Source of the DNA: an uncultured Coriobacteriales bacterium
GTDB lineage: Bacteria > Actinomycetota > Coriobacteriia > Coriobacteriales > UMGS124
NCBI GenBank assembly: GCA_934654475.1
Contig: CAKUFZ010000009.1
Location: forward strand, 1 to 64,000
Direction of reading: 5' to 3'
Length of the DNA stretch: 64,000 bases
Within the stretch, counting starts at the first letter, position 1; every line of letters starts with the position of its first letter. Below, piece by piece: positions 24,034-33,009 of the stretch. Under the pieces are notes generated by a model, which saw only the letters and a list, made by a program, of their open reading frames with translations, did no database searches and had not been told where the DNA came from. The position numbers were made by a program, and so were the translations under genes.

Positions 24034-25230
24034 TTACTCCAATAGCCAATCGATGAGGTTGACTCCCTGGATGCCGTTGCGGCTTCGGGGAAACCCATCG
24101 AGCGAGAGCACGATTTTGGGGTAATTGTCGGGGATGGCTTCCAAGGCGGAGAACTCACGCTCTTCCGTCTGAGGCGACGCAATGATGTACGTCACTTGGA
24201 AGTAAACCCGCTCCTCTCCTCGGACTGCCACGAAGTCCACTTCCTTGTCGCCGGCTTTGCCGACGCGCACCTCATAGCCGCGGCGCAGCAGCTCCATGCA
24301 TACGATGTTTTCAAGCACCTGGTCTATAGCGTTCGCATTGGCATAGCCCAGGGCCTGACGAATACCTTGGTCGACCAGGTAAAACTTCTCGTTGAAGCGC
24401 AAGGCCTGCTTGCCGATGGAGTCCTCGCGCTTGACGCGATAGATGAGGCAGGCTGCTTCCGCCGCGCGAAGATATCCGTAAACCGTCTCAACCGATACTT
24501 TGCGCCGCTCGGACTTGAGGTACGCCGCGATGTTTGTGGCCGAGAACGTGTGCCCGACCTGTTCGATGACGTAGCCCAGCACCCTGGTGAGCAAATCCGG
24601 ATCGCGCACGCCGACTCGCTGAACGACATCTTTAAGGAGCACTGTGGAATAGACCCCTTCGACGTACTGCAACGTGGGGGCCTGCTCGAATGCGAGTTCG
24701 CTTTGGAAGGGGAAACCGCCTTGAACGAGGAAACGCTTGAATGCCGCGCGCGAGTCTGTGGGTGCAAGTTGGTTAAGTCCGGCCAGGTATTCCTTGAAGG
24801 AGAGCGGGTACACCGGAATCTGTACATAGCGCCCGGTGATGAGGGTTGCCAACTCACTAGAAAGCAGGTGGGCGTTCGAACCGGTTATGTACAGGTCGAC
24901 GTCGAAGTCGACCATGAGCGACCTCAAGGCCTTTTCCCAACCTTCGATCTCCTGGACTTCGTCAAGGAAGATGTACGTCTTGCCTTGAGGGACAACGCGC
25001 CCGGATAGGTAGGAGTAAAGCTGGTCTGCCGTATTGATGCTGGCAAACATGCCTGACTCGAGGTTCATGGTGATGCATGCGGTTTCTGGAACCCCCGACG
25101 CCAACAAATTGTCGCGTACTTGCTTGAGAATGGTGGACTTTCCAGAGCGACGTACGCCGATAAGCACTTTGATGACATTCGTCCCAACGAACGGCTTGAT
25201 TGCATCGAGATAGGTGGGTCGATCAATCAT
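24034..25230 (-). CDS. AAA-type ATPase with DUF4143 C-terminal domain (copy 1)
   Basis: 398 aa from ATG 25228-25230, which follows AGGGGG; an ATG at 25254 is in frame but lacks a site. Walker A GVRRSGKST near residue 25, Walker B YIFLDEVQEI near 88, and sensor-like TGSNAHLLSSELATLITGR give the AAA_14 fold. The C-terminal part (about 200-398) is DUF4143, with VDQGIRQALG and the nuclease-like GDKEVDFVAV..ERVYFQVTY motif. This widespread family has no firm function. It is a stand-alone gene with palindromes at its promoter. A second member lies at 49423, with a different promoter palindrome. Confidence 0.88.
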   Translation of the reverse strand: MIDRPTYLDAIKPFVGTNVIKVLIGVRRSGKSTILKQVRDNLLASGVPETACITMNLESGMFASINTADQLYSYLSGRVVPQGKTYIFLDEVQEIEGWEKALRSLMVDFDVDLYITGSNAHLLSSELATLITGRYVQIPVYPLSFKEYLAGLNQLAPTDSRAAFKRFLVQGGFPFQSELAFEQAPTLQYVEGVYSTVLLKDVVQRVGVRDPDLLTRVLGYVIEQVGHTFSATNIAAYLKSERRKVSVETVYGYLRAAEAACLIYRVKREDSIGKQALRFNEKFYLVDQGIRQALGYANANAIDQVLENIVCMELLRRGYEVRVGKAGDKEVDFVAVRGEERVYFQVTYIIASPQTEEREFSALEAIPDNYPKIVLSLDGFPRSRNGIQGVNLIDWLLE

Positions 25231-25244
25231 GCTGCCCCCTGTAA

Positions 25245-25308
25245 TAGATTCCATTTTAGTAAAAACAACCGCAGTTTTAATGACTAGATTCCATTATACT
25301 GGAATCTA
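25245..25308 (-). promoter_or_regulatory. Palindromic operator spanning the -10 box of ATPase copy 1
   Basis: TAGATTCCA (25285-25293) and TGGAATCTA (25300-25308) form a perfect 9-bp inverted repeat with a 6-bp spacer. Read on the minus strand, TATAAT lies across the centre of the palindrome, so a bound repressor would cover the -10 box. A third half-site (25245-25253) lies 40 bp nearer the gene. Autoregulation is inferred. Confidence 0.6.
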
Positions 25309-25344
25309 TAAGAGCAAGCTGAAATCGTTTCCATCAAAACAGAG

Positions 25345-25385
25345 AAACCCTTGCAGCAGGAAGTAATTCCTAGCCGCAAGGGTTT
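25345..25385. other. Strong double hairpin of unknown role
   Basis: AAACCCTTGC pairs perfectly with GCAAGGGTTT, and an inner AGGAA/TTCCT pair sits inside. On the minus strand a T-rich tail follows, so it may terminate a short transcript, but no gene precedes it. Confidence 0.5.
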
Positions 25386-25456
25386 ATGAGATGTGCCCTT
25401 GTTTTGGTTCTCCAAAGGCCTTTCTAGAGTTTGCCTCCGCAGTGAATGCAAGAAAA

Positions 25457-25498
25457 GGGCCAAAGGCGCGGCTTGTGCGCCCTTGGCCCGGGTTTTCA
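25457..25498. terminator. Terminator of the MOSC gene (possibly bidirectional)
   Basis: GGGCCAAAGGCGC pairs with GCGCCCTTGGCCC, with TTTT on the right and, on the minus strand, TTTTCTT. Confidence 0.85.
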
Positions 25499-25534
25499 CA
25501 GCATTCGGTACGAGGACAGTGAACGGAGGAAGGC

Positions 25535-26053
25535 CTACGCGACGAACGGGGCGCCTTTCTGTGCGGCCACGCAGGCGGCGGCATAGGCTGCGACCTCGGC
25601 GGTTTGCTCGGGAGTGGGGTTGCGGGTGATCTCGATGGTGTCGCCGGGATGCACGGTGCCGCCCTTGAGCACGCGCACGAACACGCCCTCGTGGGGCATG
25701 ATGCACTCGCCCATGGAATAGTAGATGGCGCAGTGCGTGTGGCATTCCTTGCCGATCTGGGTGAGCTCGAGCTCGACGCCGCCCGAGGTGGTGAATCGCG
25801 TGCCGAGCGGCAGGTGCTTGAGGTCGAAGCCCTCCACGATGAGGTTCTCACCGAAGGCGCCGTCGGATACGTCGGCCCCACGGTCCTTGAAATCCTCGAT
25901 GGCTTCGAATCCCAGCAGGCTCACCTGACGGTGCCACTTGCCGGCATGCGCGTCGCCCTCGATGCCCCAGTCTTCCTTGAGCTCCACGCTGGCCTGCGGG
26001 GTCTTTTGAATCCCCTTGCGGTCGCTGGTGCAAACGGCGTGAATGGTGCCCAT
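25535..26053 (-). CDS. MOSC-domain protein
   Basis: 172 aa. The order SLLGFEAIEDF, GAFGENLIVEGFDL, LPLGTRF and IGKECHTHCAIYYSMGECIM matches MOSC domains, the module found at the C-terminus of molybdenum cofactor sulfurases and in stand-alone YiiM-like proteins that bind molybdopterin through a conserved Cys. The final 35 residues add an Ala-rich tail. No Moco biosynthesis gene is near. The 287-bp upstream gap is shared with the divergent CAP gene; I looked for a Moco riboswitch and could not support one. Confidence 0.85.
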   Translation of the reverse strand: MGTIHAVCTSDRKGIQKTPQASVELKEDWGIEGDAHAGKWHRQVSLLGFEAIEDFKDRGADVSDGAFGENLIVEGFDLKHLPLGTRFTTSGGVELELTQIGKECHTHCAIYYSMGECIMPHEGVFVRVLKGGTVHPGDTIEITRNPTPEQTAEVAAYAAACVAAQKGAPFVA

Positions 26054-26340
26054 ATTTTGTTCTCTCCTGTGTTTTCTCTCCCTCAGTTCCCTGCCGGGAG
26101 TCGGCTGCGCGCATCTTAAACGATTTTTCCGCCAAAGGAAACAGGGAATGTGGGCAGAATCGCCTAACGGCGAAACTTGGCGTAGCCGAATGGGCGAATA
26201 TACCCCTTAAACAGCCGTTTCCTGAAGTTTTCCTGAGCCGTAGGGGGTACACTAGCCCCATCTGTGTTTGCCGTGCGGGCTGCACCTCCTTTGACTCATT
26301 GTCAGCCTGCCTGTACGTGAGCGAGAAAGGTAGGCAAGGA

Positions 26341-29300
26341 ATGAGCGAAGAGAATTCCTGGCTTGGACGCAGGGTTGTCGCGGCCGGTGCGACCCTGCTT
26401 GCGGTCGGCACCCTGGCATGGGCCGCCCCCGCTTTGGCCAGCTCCGGTGGCGACCCGCAAGCCACGGTTGTAGACGATGCCTCCACCATCAATTGGGTGA
26501 CTCCCGACGACGCCGGCGGTCCTCCGCCGCTTCCCGATGACATGGGTGAGAACCCCCGTCCCGGCATGGACCCCGTGGGTGCCCCCGAAAAGAGGCATGG
26601 CGCTGCGGAGGGCGAGGTGCTGGCGCCGCCCGTCAAGGTCGACCCCGAGTGCGCTCCCGCCGATGACTGCGTGACGCTGTGGGTCTGGGCCGCCTCCATG
26701 ATGGTCGATCCCGATATCACGATTCGTCAGATGAACGCCTGGCGTGTCCAGGCGGCCGAGAAGGGCGCGTGCAACGCCGAAGGCGAGCCCATTGCGGGCG
26801 AGCCGCTCGTATGGAGCGACTCCCTTGCATTCGCGGCCCAGGAGCTGGCCGTCGAGCTTGCTCTGGGTGCCGATCCCGCCACGCTCGAGCGACTGGACGG
26901 CTCGGGCAGCGTCATCAACGGCGAAGGCAACACGTTCTTCCCCAACACCCACATCACGGGCGTCAACATTTCAAACCTCACGAGCATACAGGGCACGCTT
27001 GACGCCTGGTACGTGCAGTCGGAGGCATACTGGTATGGCCCCCAGAGCACGGTGTACTACACCACGGGCGACTATGCCAACGCCGTGTCCAACGAGGCCA
27101 AGGCCGTGGGCATGGCGTCCGTCATGCTTTCCAACCAGGAAGTCTACACGGTCTGCCTCTTTGGCGACGCGGCTCCCGAGGAGGCGGACGGCACCACGTA
27201 TGCCCCCACGACGGGCGGTGCCATCTACCAGGGCGTGAACGTGCAGAAGGACAAGCTCATTTTCGAGCTCGTCGCCCCTGAGACCCTGACGGTCGGCGAG
27301 CCGGTCGAGCTGGGCATCAACGCCTCCACGACGCTCACGGGCAATGCCGTGGGCCGTGCCGCGGGCGTCGCCATCGACCCGACCGAGCTGTTTGAGCAGG
27401 CAACGGTGCAGGTCGTCCAAGACGGCAAGGTTGTCGGCGAAATCGCAGGTGGCAAGCTTCGGGCCTTGGGCGGATTTGTGTCCGGGCCTGCGACGTTGCA
27501 GGTCGTTATGGCCGGCGAGGTCGTAGCCAGTGCTGAGGTCGAGGTCGTCGCAGTGCCTACGGCCCTGGGCGAGAGCGGCACCATCATCTCGATGGTCCCC
27601 AGCGGCGACACGCTCGAGCTTCCCCAGACGATGAGCGTCCTGTGGACGGGCGGCGCGACGACCGACGAGCCGGTGACGTGGGAGCCCCTGACCGACGAGC
27701 AGCTTGCCATGCTGAAGAGTCGCGAGGGCGGTTCGTTCGAGGTCGCGGGTACCGTGGAGACCCTGGGCGAGGACGTCACCGTGAAGGTGACCGTCTTGCC
27801 TGCCGTGCCCGTGTATGCCGATATGCCCTCTGCCCAGGAGATCTGGGTGGGCGGCACCCCCGAGCTTCCTGAAACCCTGACCGTCACCTGGTCCAACGGC
27901 GACGTGAGCGATGAGCCTGTGGCCTGGGACGAGCTTGACACCTCCGTTGTCGGGACGCTTACGGCCACGGGTACGATCGAGGGCCTTTCCAGCCCTGTAA
28001 CGGCTCAAGTGACGGTCAAGCCGCTCGAGGTCGCAAGCGTCGAGGGGCAGGATATGGAGCTTGATATCGCGAGCGGCGAGATGAATGCCGACGCCCTTGT
28101 TGCGGCATTGCCGGCCACTGCCTCGGTAAGCTGGTCTGATGGCAGCGTGACCGAGGAACCCATCGCATGGAGCGCGCTTCCAGGCGAGCAGGAGGCCGCG
28201 CTTTCCAGTCGCGGGGGCGCTGCGTTCACGCTGAGCGGCGTGGTTGGCGAGACGGGCGTTGCGTCCAGTGCACAGATCAAGGTTGAAGCGGCGGCAATGG
28301 TGTCCGCCGAAGCGGTGCCTGCCCAGGAGGTCTGGGTGGGCGGCGAGCCCGCCCTGCCCGAGACCGTGGCCGTCACCTGGTCCAACGGCGACGTGACCGA
28401 CGAGCCCGTCTCCTGGGGCGCGGCCGACACCTCCCAGCCCGGCGCCGTCGAGGTGGAGGGTTCCGTCGAGGGCCTGGCCGACCCCGTCGTGGCGGCCGTC
28501 GAGGTCAGGGCCCCCGAGGCCGTGTCGGCCGGCGACGGCGGGCCCCTCGCCGCGTCCGTGCCCAGCGGCGCCTTGGCCGCCGACGCCCTGGCGGCCCTTC
28601 CCCAGACCGTGCCCGTCTCCTGGTCGGACGGCTCGGTGACCGAGGAGCCCGTCGCCTGGGCCGAGCCCGACGCGGGGCAGCTCGCGGCCCTGTCCAGCCG
28701 CGAGGGCGGCACGGTCGAGGTGCAGGGGGCCGTGGGCGAAACGGGCCAGTCCGTGAGCGCCACCGTCGAGGTCGCCCCCGCCGAGCCCGCCTCCGCCCAG
28801 GCGCCCCAGGCCCAGGAGGTCTGGGTGGGCGGCGAGCCCGCCCTGCCCGAGACCGTGGCCGTCACCTGGTCCAACGGCGACGTGACCGACGAGCCCGTCT
28901 CCTGGGGCGCGGCCGACACCTCCCAGCCCGGCGCCGTCGAGGTGGAGGGCTCCGTCGAGGGCCTGGCCGACCCCGTCGTGGCGACGGTCGAGGTCAGGGC
29001 CCCCGAGGCCGTGTCGGCAGGCGACGGCGAGCCCCTCGCCGCGTCCGTGCCCAGCGGCGCCGGGGCCGCCGACGCCCTGGCGGCCCTTCCCCAGACCGTG
29101 CCCGTCTCCTGGTCGGACGGCTCGGTGAGCGAGGAACCCGTCGCCTGGGCCGAGCCCGACGCGGGGCAGCTCGCGGCCCTGTCCTCACGCGAGGGCGGGA
29201 CGGTCGAGGTGCAGGGCGCCGTGGGCGAAACGGGCCAGTCCGTGAGCGCGACCGTCGAGGTCGCCCCCGCAGAGCCTGCCTCCGCCCAGGCGCCCCAGGC

Positions 29301-30660
29301 CCAGGAGGTCTGGGTGGGCGGCGAGCCCGCCCTGCCCGAGACCGTGGCCGTCACCTGGTCCAACGGCGACGTGACCGACGAGCCCGTCTCCTGGGGCGCG
29401 GCCGACACCTCCCAGCCCGGCGCCGTCGAGGTGGAGGGCTCCGTCGAGGGCCTGGCGGACCCCGTCGTGGCGACGGTCGAGGTCAGGGCCCCCGAGGCCG
29501 TGTCGGCCGGCGGCGGCGGGCCCATCGCGGCCTCCGTGCCCAGCGGCGCCTCGGCCGCCGACGCCCTGGCGGCCCTTCCCCAAACCGTGCCCGTCACCTG
29601 GTCGGACGGCTCGGTGAGCGAGGAGCCCGTCGCCTGGGCCGAGCCCGACGAGGCCCAGCTCGCGGCCCTGTCCGCCCGCGAGGGCGGCACGGTCGAGGTG
29701 CAGGGGGCCGTGGGCGAAACGGGCCAGTCCGTGAGCGCCACCGTCGAGGTCGCCCCCGCCGAGCCCGCCTCCGCCCAGGCGCCCCAGGCCCAGGAGGTCT
29801 GGGTGGGCGGCGAGCCCGCCCTGCCCGAGACCGTGGCCGTCACCTGGTCCAACGGCGACGTGACCGACGAGCCCGTCTCCTGGGGCGCGGCCGACACCTC
29901 CCAGCCCGGCGCCGTCGAGGTCGCGGGCTCCGTCGAGGGCCTGGCCGACCCCGTCGTGGCGACGGTCGAGGTCAGGGCCCCCGAGGCCACGGCGGTTGAG
30001 GTGTCTGACGCCGCAGCCCAGGCTCTTGAGGTTGAGCCCGGCGCGGTGCCCGATTTGCCTGCCACCGTCCAAGTGAGCTGGTCTGACGGCCAGACGAGCG
30101 AGGAGGCCGTGGTGTGGGACGTTCCCGGCGCCGAGGAGTTTGTGGCTGGCACCGACGTCAAGATTTCCGGCGAGGTCGAGGCGACCCAGCAAAGCGTCGA
30201 GGTCACCGTGCATGTAAAGGACGAGGAGCCGGCTCCCGCACCGCAGGCCGAGGCCGATTCTGACAAGGATGCGGCCGCTGCGACCGACACCAAGACCGGC
30301 GAAGACGACTCTGCGTCGCAGCCTGCCGTTTCTCCGACGAAGCCCGATGCCGCGGCTGCGCAGGACGGCAAGGCTGACCAGGGCGACGCCGCATCGAAGC
30401 CCGATGCCGCGGCCGACAAGGACAGCAAGGCCGATCAGGCCGCGACTGCCCCGCAGCCCGCTGCTCCCGAGAAGTCCGCTGCGACCGACGCCACGTCTTC
30501 CGAGGAGCGCCAGCAGGCTGGGTTGCCCGCATGGGTGATTGCGACCTTGGCGGGCTTGGGTGCCGCCTTCGTTGCGGCCGTCGCGTTCGTCGTCTCCAAG
30601 CGCCGCCACGCCGAGGACGACGAGCCCATAGGCAAGCACGCGGCGCCTAAGAACAAGTAA
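26341..30660 (+). CDS. Giant surface protein: CAP domain plus about ten Big_4-like repeats
   Basis: 1439 aa from ATG 26341, preceded by AGAAAGG; TTG 26299 is less likely. Signal peptide at about 10-36. A CAP/SCP-like domain spans about 120-290 (IRQMNAWR, LAFAAQELAVELAL, NEAKAVGMASVML..VYTVCLFGD). From about 300 to 1285 come Ig-like repeats of the bacterial Ig group 4 type, each with a VTWSNGDVTDEPVSW-like core. A Lys/Asp/Ala/Pro linker (about 1300-1395) leads to one membrane helix and a KRR tail; there is no LPxTG, so anchoring is by the helix. It probably projects from the cell and may bind host or wall ligands. CAP enzymatic role is unknown. Confidence 0.82.
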   Translation: MSEENSWLGRRVVAAGATLLAVGTLAWAAPALASSGGDPQATVVDDASTINWVTPDDAGGPPPLPDDMGENPRPGMDPVGAPEKRHGAAEGEVLAPPVKVDPECAPADDCVTLWVWAASMMVDPDITIRQMNAWRVQAAEKGACNAEGEPIAGEPLVWSDSLAFAAQELAVELALGADPATLERLDGSGSVINGEGNTFFPNTHITGVNISNLTSIQGTLDAWYVQSEAYWYGPQSTVYYTTGDYANAVSNEAKAVGMASVMLSNQEVYTVCLFGDAAPEEADGTTYAPTTGGAIYQGVNVQKDKLIFELVAPETLTVGEPVELGINASTTLTGNAVGRAAGVAIDPTELFEQATVQVVQDGKVVGEIAGGKLRALGGFVSGPATLQVVMAGEVVASAEVEVVAVPTALGESGTIISMVPSGDTLELPQTMSVLWTGGATTDEPVTWEPLTDEQLAMLKSREGGSFEVAGTVETLGEDVTVKVTVLPAVPVYADMPSAQEIWVGGTPELPETLTVTWSNGDVSDEPVAWDELDTSVVGTLTATGTIEGLSSPVTAQVTVKPLEVASVEGQDMELDIASGEMNADALVAALPATASVSWSDGSVTEEPIAWSALPGEQEAALSSRGGAAFTLSGVVGETGVASSAQIKVEAAAMVSAEAVPAQEVWVGGEPALPETVAVTWSNGDVTDEPVSWGAADTSQPGAVEVEGSVEGLADPVVAAVEVRAPEAVSAGDGGPLAASVPSGALAADALAALPQTVPVSWSDGSVTEEPVAWAEPDAGQLAALSSREGGTVEVQGAVGETGQSVSATVEVAPAEPASAQAPQAQEVWVGGEPALPETVAVTWSNGDVTDEPVSWGAADTSQPGAVEVEGSVEGLADPVVATVEVRAPEAVSAGDGEPLAASVPSGAGAADALAALPQTVPVSWSDGSVSEEPVAWAEPDAGQLAALSSREGGTVEVQGAVGETGQSVSATVEVAPAEPASAQAPQAQEVWVGGEPALPETVAVTWSNGDVTDEPVSWGAADTSQPGAVEVEGSVEGLADPVVATVEVRAPEAVSAGGGGPIAASVPSGASAADALAALPQTVPVTWSDGSVSEEPVAWAEPDEAQLAALSAREGGTVEVQGAVGETGQSVSATVEVAPAEPASAQAPQAQEVWVGGEPALPETVAVTWSNGDVTDEPVSWGAADTSQPGAVEVAGSVEGLADPVVATVEVRAPEATAVEVSDAAAQALEVEPGAVPDLPATVQVSWSDGQTSEEAVVWDVPGAEEFVAGTDVKISGEVEATQQSVEVTVHVKDEEPAPAPQAEADSDKDAAAATDTKTGEDDSASQPAVSPTKPDAAAAQDGKADQGDAASKPDAAADKDSKADQAATAPQPAAPEKSAATDATSSEERQQAGLPAWVIATLAGLGAAFVAAVAFVVSKRRHAEDDEPIGKHAAPKNK
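28321..29990 (+). repeat. 489-bp in-frame tandem repeat within the CAP/Big_4 gene
   Basis: The phrase beginning at 28321 recurs at 28810, 29299 and 29788, an exact 489-bp (163-codon) period for three full units and one half unit. Copies are almost identical at the DNA level, so they expanded recently. Each unit codes two alternating Ig-like domains. Confidence 0.93.
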
Positions 30661-30674
30661 ACGTCCTATTCACA

Positions 30675-30704
30675 GGGGGTGCGGATGTATGTCCGCGCCC
30701 CTTT
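30675..30704 (+). terminator. Hairpin between the CAP gene and the dipeptidase
   Basis: GGGGTGCGGA pairs with TCCGCGCCCC, followed by TTT only, so it is a weak terminator or attenuator; the ribosome binding site AAAGGAG of the next gene follows. Confidence 0.65.
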
Positions 30705-30724
30705 GAGGTTAAAGGAGCACCTAC

Positions 30725-32245
30725 ATGCCTTGCACCACTTTGCTCGTTGGCAAGAATGCCAGCTACGATGGGTCGACCATCGTCGCGCGCAACGAGGACG
30801 CACCCAGCGGTGAGTTCACGGCCAAGCGCTACAACATCGTGAAGCCCTCCGACCAGCCGCGCCACTATCGCTGCGTCATCTCTCATCTCGAGATCGACTT
30901 GCCCGAGGAGCCCATGCGCTACTCCAGCGTGCCCAACGCCGACCTTAAGGAAGGCATTTGGGGCGAGGCGGGCGTCAACGAGGCCAACGTTTCCATGAGC
31001 GAGACCGAGACGCTCACCACCAACGAGCGCGTGCTCGGCGCTGACCCGCTTGTGCGCTTGCAGCCCGCCTGCGGTGCCCTGCCCGAGGTGCCCGGTGGCA
31101 TCGGCGAGGAGGACATGCTCACGCTCGTGCTTCCCTACATCCGCTCGGCGCGTGAGGGCGTGCTGCGTCTGGGCGGCCTGCTTGAGCGCTATGGCACGTA
31201 TGAGATGAACGGCATCGCCTTCCAGGACGTCGACGAGATCTGGTGGCTCGAGACGGTGGGCGGCCACCATTGGATTGCCAAGCGCGTGCCCGACGACGCC
31301 TACGTTGTGGTGCCCAACCAGCTCTCTATCGACTCGTTTGACCTCGACGACGCCTTTGGCGAGCAGGCCGAGCATCTGTGCAGCGCCGACCTGCGCGAGT
31401 GGATGGCCGAGAACCACCTCGACCTCACCATGCGCTTCGAGGCCGAGGGCGACGACGTAACGCCCCTTGGCATGTTCAACCCCCGTGAGGCCTTCGGCTC
31501 GGCCAGCGACTCCGACCATGTGTACAACACGCCTCGTACTTGGGCTATCCAGCGCTTCCTCAACCCCACGACGTGTGTGTGGGACGGCCCCGAGGCAGCC
31601 ATGGGCCCGGAGAGCGACGCCCTGCCGTGGGACTGCGTGCCCGAGCGCAAGGTGACCGTGGAGGACGTGAAGTATGCCCTCTCCCTGCACTACCAGGGCA
31701 CGCCCTACGATCCTTACGGTCACGCCGGTTGCCCCGACCAGCGTGGCAAGTACCGTGCCATCGGCATCAACCGCAACTGCCAGCTCTCCGTGGTGCAGCT
31801 GCGTCCCGGCAAGACCGAGGCCATCACGGCCGTGCAGTGGATTGCCTTCGGCTCGAACCCCTTCAACGCCCTCGTACCGTTCTACCCTGCGGTGGACGAG
31901 GTGCCTGCGTACATGTCGGTGACGCCCGACAAGCCCTCGACTGAGAGCTTCTACTGGGCAAACCGCCTCATTGCGGCTATTGCCGACCCGCACTTTGCCG
32001 TGTGCGCCCCGCACATTGAGCGCTACCAGCTCAAAGTGGGCGGCATGGGCCATGCGATGCTCAACGCCACCGACAAGAAGGTCACTCAGGAGGGGCTCGA
32101 CTACAAGGCGGCCGAGCCGGTGCTGCGCCAGGCAAACGAGGACATGGCCCGCAAGCTGCAGGAGGAGACGACCGACGTGCTCGACAAGGTCCTCTTTTCC
32201 TCGAGCATGCTCATGAAGAACGCGTTCTCGCGCTCTGACGGGTAA
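30725..32245 (+). CDS. pepD: C69-family dipeptidase
   Basis: 506 aa. The N-terminus MPCTTLLVGKNASYDGSTI then ARNED is the N-terminal nucleophile motif of peptidase family C69, with Cys3 as the predicted nucleophile. GIWGEAGVNEANVSMSET and NARNED-type contacts follow, and DHVYNTPRTWAIQRFLNP is typical of the later part. No signal peptide, so cytoplasmic dipeptide hydrolysis is expected. ATG 30725 follows AAAGGAG. It is monocistronic with a perfect terminator. Confidence 0.9.
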   Translation: MPCTTLLVGKNASYDGSTIVARNEDAPSGEFTAKRYNIVKPSDQPRHYRCVISHLEIDLPEEPMRYSSVPNADLKEGIWGEAGVNEANVSMSETETLTTNERVLGADPLVRLQPACGALPEVPGGIGEEDMLTLVLPYIRSAREGVLRLGGLLERYGTYEMNGIAFQDVDEIWWLETVGGHHWIAKRVPDDAYVVVPNQLSIDSFDLDDAFGEQAEHLCSADLREWMAENHLDLTMRFEAEGDDVTPLGMFNPREAFGSASDSDHVYNTPRTWAIQRFLNPTTCVWDGPEAAMGPESDALPWDCVPERKVTVEDVKYALSLHYQGTPYDPYGHAGCPDQRGKYRAIGINRNCQLSVVQLRPGKTEAITAVQWIAFGSNPFNALVPFYPAVDEVPAYMSVTPDKPSTESFYWANRLIAAIADPHFAVCAPHIERYQLKVGGMGHAMLNATDKKVTQEGLDYKAAEPVLRQANEDMARKLQEETTDVLDKVLFSSSMLMKNAFSRSDG

Positions 32246-32293
32246 ATATTTTTTGAACTATACTTGCAATTAGTAATAAATCCTAATAATATG

Positions 32294-32331
32294 AGTCCCA
32301 TACCGCATCCAAGGCGGTATGGGACTTTTTT
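32294..32331 (+). terminator. pepD terminator
   Basis: Perfect 13-bp arms AGTCCCATACCGC and GCGGTATGGGACT followed by TTTTTT. Confidence 0.95.
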
Positions 32332-32387
32332 ACTGACTGTCGAAGCCATGCTTGCTTCGAAGGGGATTTTGGGAGAGGACGATACGA

Positions 32388-32960
32388 ATGAACCAGTGCA
32401 GGTGCCCCATCTGCGGTTACATTGCCGAGTTCGAGGGCGAGATGCCCGCTGACTACGTATGCCCCCAGTGCAAGTGCCCCGGCGAGCGCTTTGAGAAGCT
32501 CGGCGGTGCCAGCGAGCCCGTCGAGGAGGGTTGGGCTGCCGAGCACGTTGTGGGTGTGGGCAAGCTCGAGAACGTCCCGGCCGTCATCGTGGCCGACCTT
32601 CGTGCCAATTTCGAGGGCGAGTGCTCCGAAGTGGGTATGTACCTTGCTATGAGCCGTGTTGCCGAGCGCGAGGGGTATCCCGAGATCGGCGAGTACTGGA
32701 AGAAGGCCGCTCTTGAGGAGGCTGAGCACGCCGCCAAGTTCGCCGAGCTTCTCGGTGAGGTCCTGACCGACTCCACCAAGAAGAACCTCGAGATGCGCGT
32801 TGCCGCCGAGAGGGGAGCCACTGCCGGCAAGACCGACCTGGCCCGCCGTGCCAAGGCCGCCAACCTCGACGCCATCCACGACACGGTGCATGAGATGGCT
32901 CGCGACGAGGCGCGCCACGGCCGTGCGTTCGAGGGCCTGCTCAAGCGTTACTTTGGCTAG
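32388..32960 (+). CDS. Reverse rubrerythrin (rubredoxin domain first)
   Basis: 190 aa from ATG 32388. Residues 3-32 form a rubredoxin site (CPICGYIAEFEGE..CPQCKCP), and about 55-190 form a four-helix ferritin-like diiron domain with EVGMYLAMSRVAEREGY, EEAEHAAKFAELLGE and ARDEARHGRAFEG ligands. Rubredoxin at the N-terminus marks the reverse rubrerythrin type, an H2O2/O2 reductase of anaerobes. It lies 49 bp upstream of the flavodiiron gene and probably shares its transcript. Confidence 0.9.
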   Translation: MNQCRCPICGYIAEFEGEMPADYVCPQCKCPGERFEKLGGASEPVEEGWAAEHVVGVGKLENVPAVIVADLRANFEGECSEVGMYLAMSRVAEREGYPEIGEYWKKAALEEAEHAAKFAELLGEVLTDSTKKNLEMRVAAERGATAGKTDLARRAKAANLDAIHDTVHEMARDEARHGRAFEGLLKRYFG

Positions 32961-33009
32961 TCTGTTCGTTTCTACCAAGAGTGTTTCTTAACAGGAGAGA
33001 GGAAGCGCC

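Noticed and set aside
26054..26340. Molybdenum cofactor riboswitch upstream of the MOSC gene
   Set aside because: The gap is GC-mixed with some short pairs, but I could not reproduce the conserved core.
28321..29990. CRISPR-like periodicity
   Set aside because: Period is 489 bp, in frame and coding; there are no short repeats with unique spacers anywhere in the window.
28005..30428. 807-codon minus-strand ORF opposite the Big_4 repeats
   Set aside because: Its repeats are the mirror of the plus-strand repeats; no signal or domain of its own.
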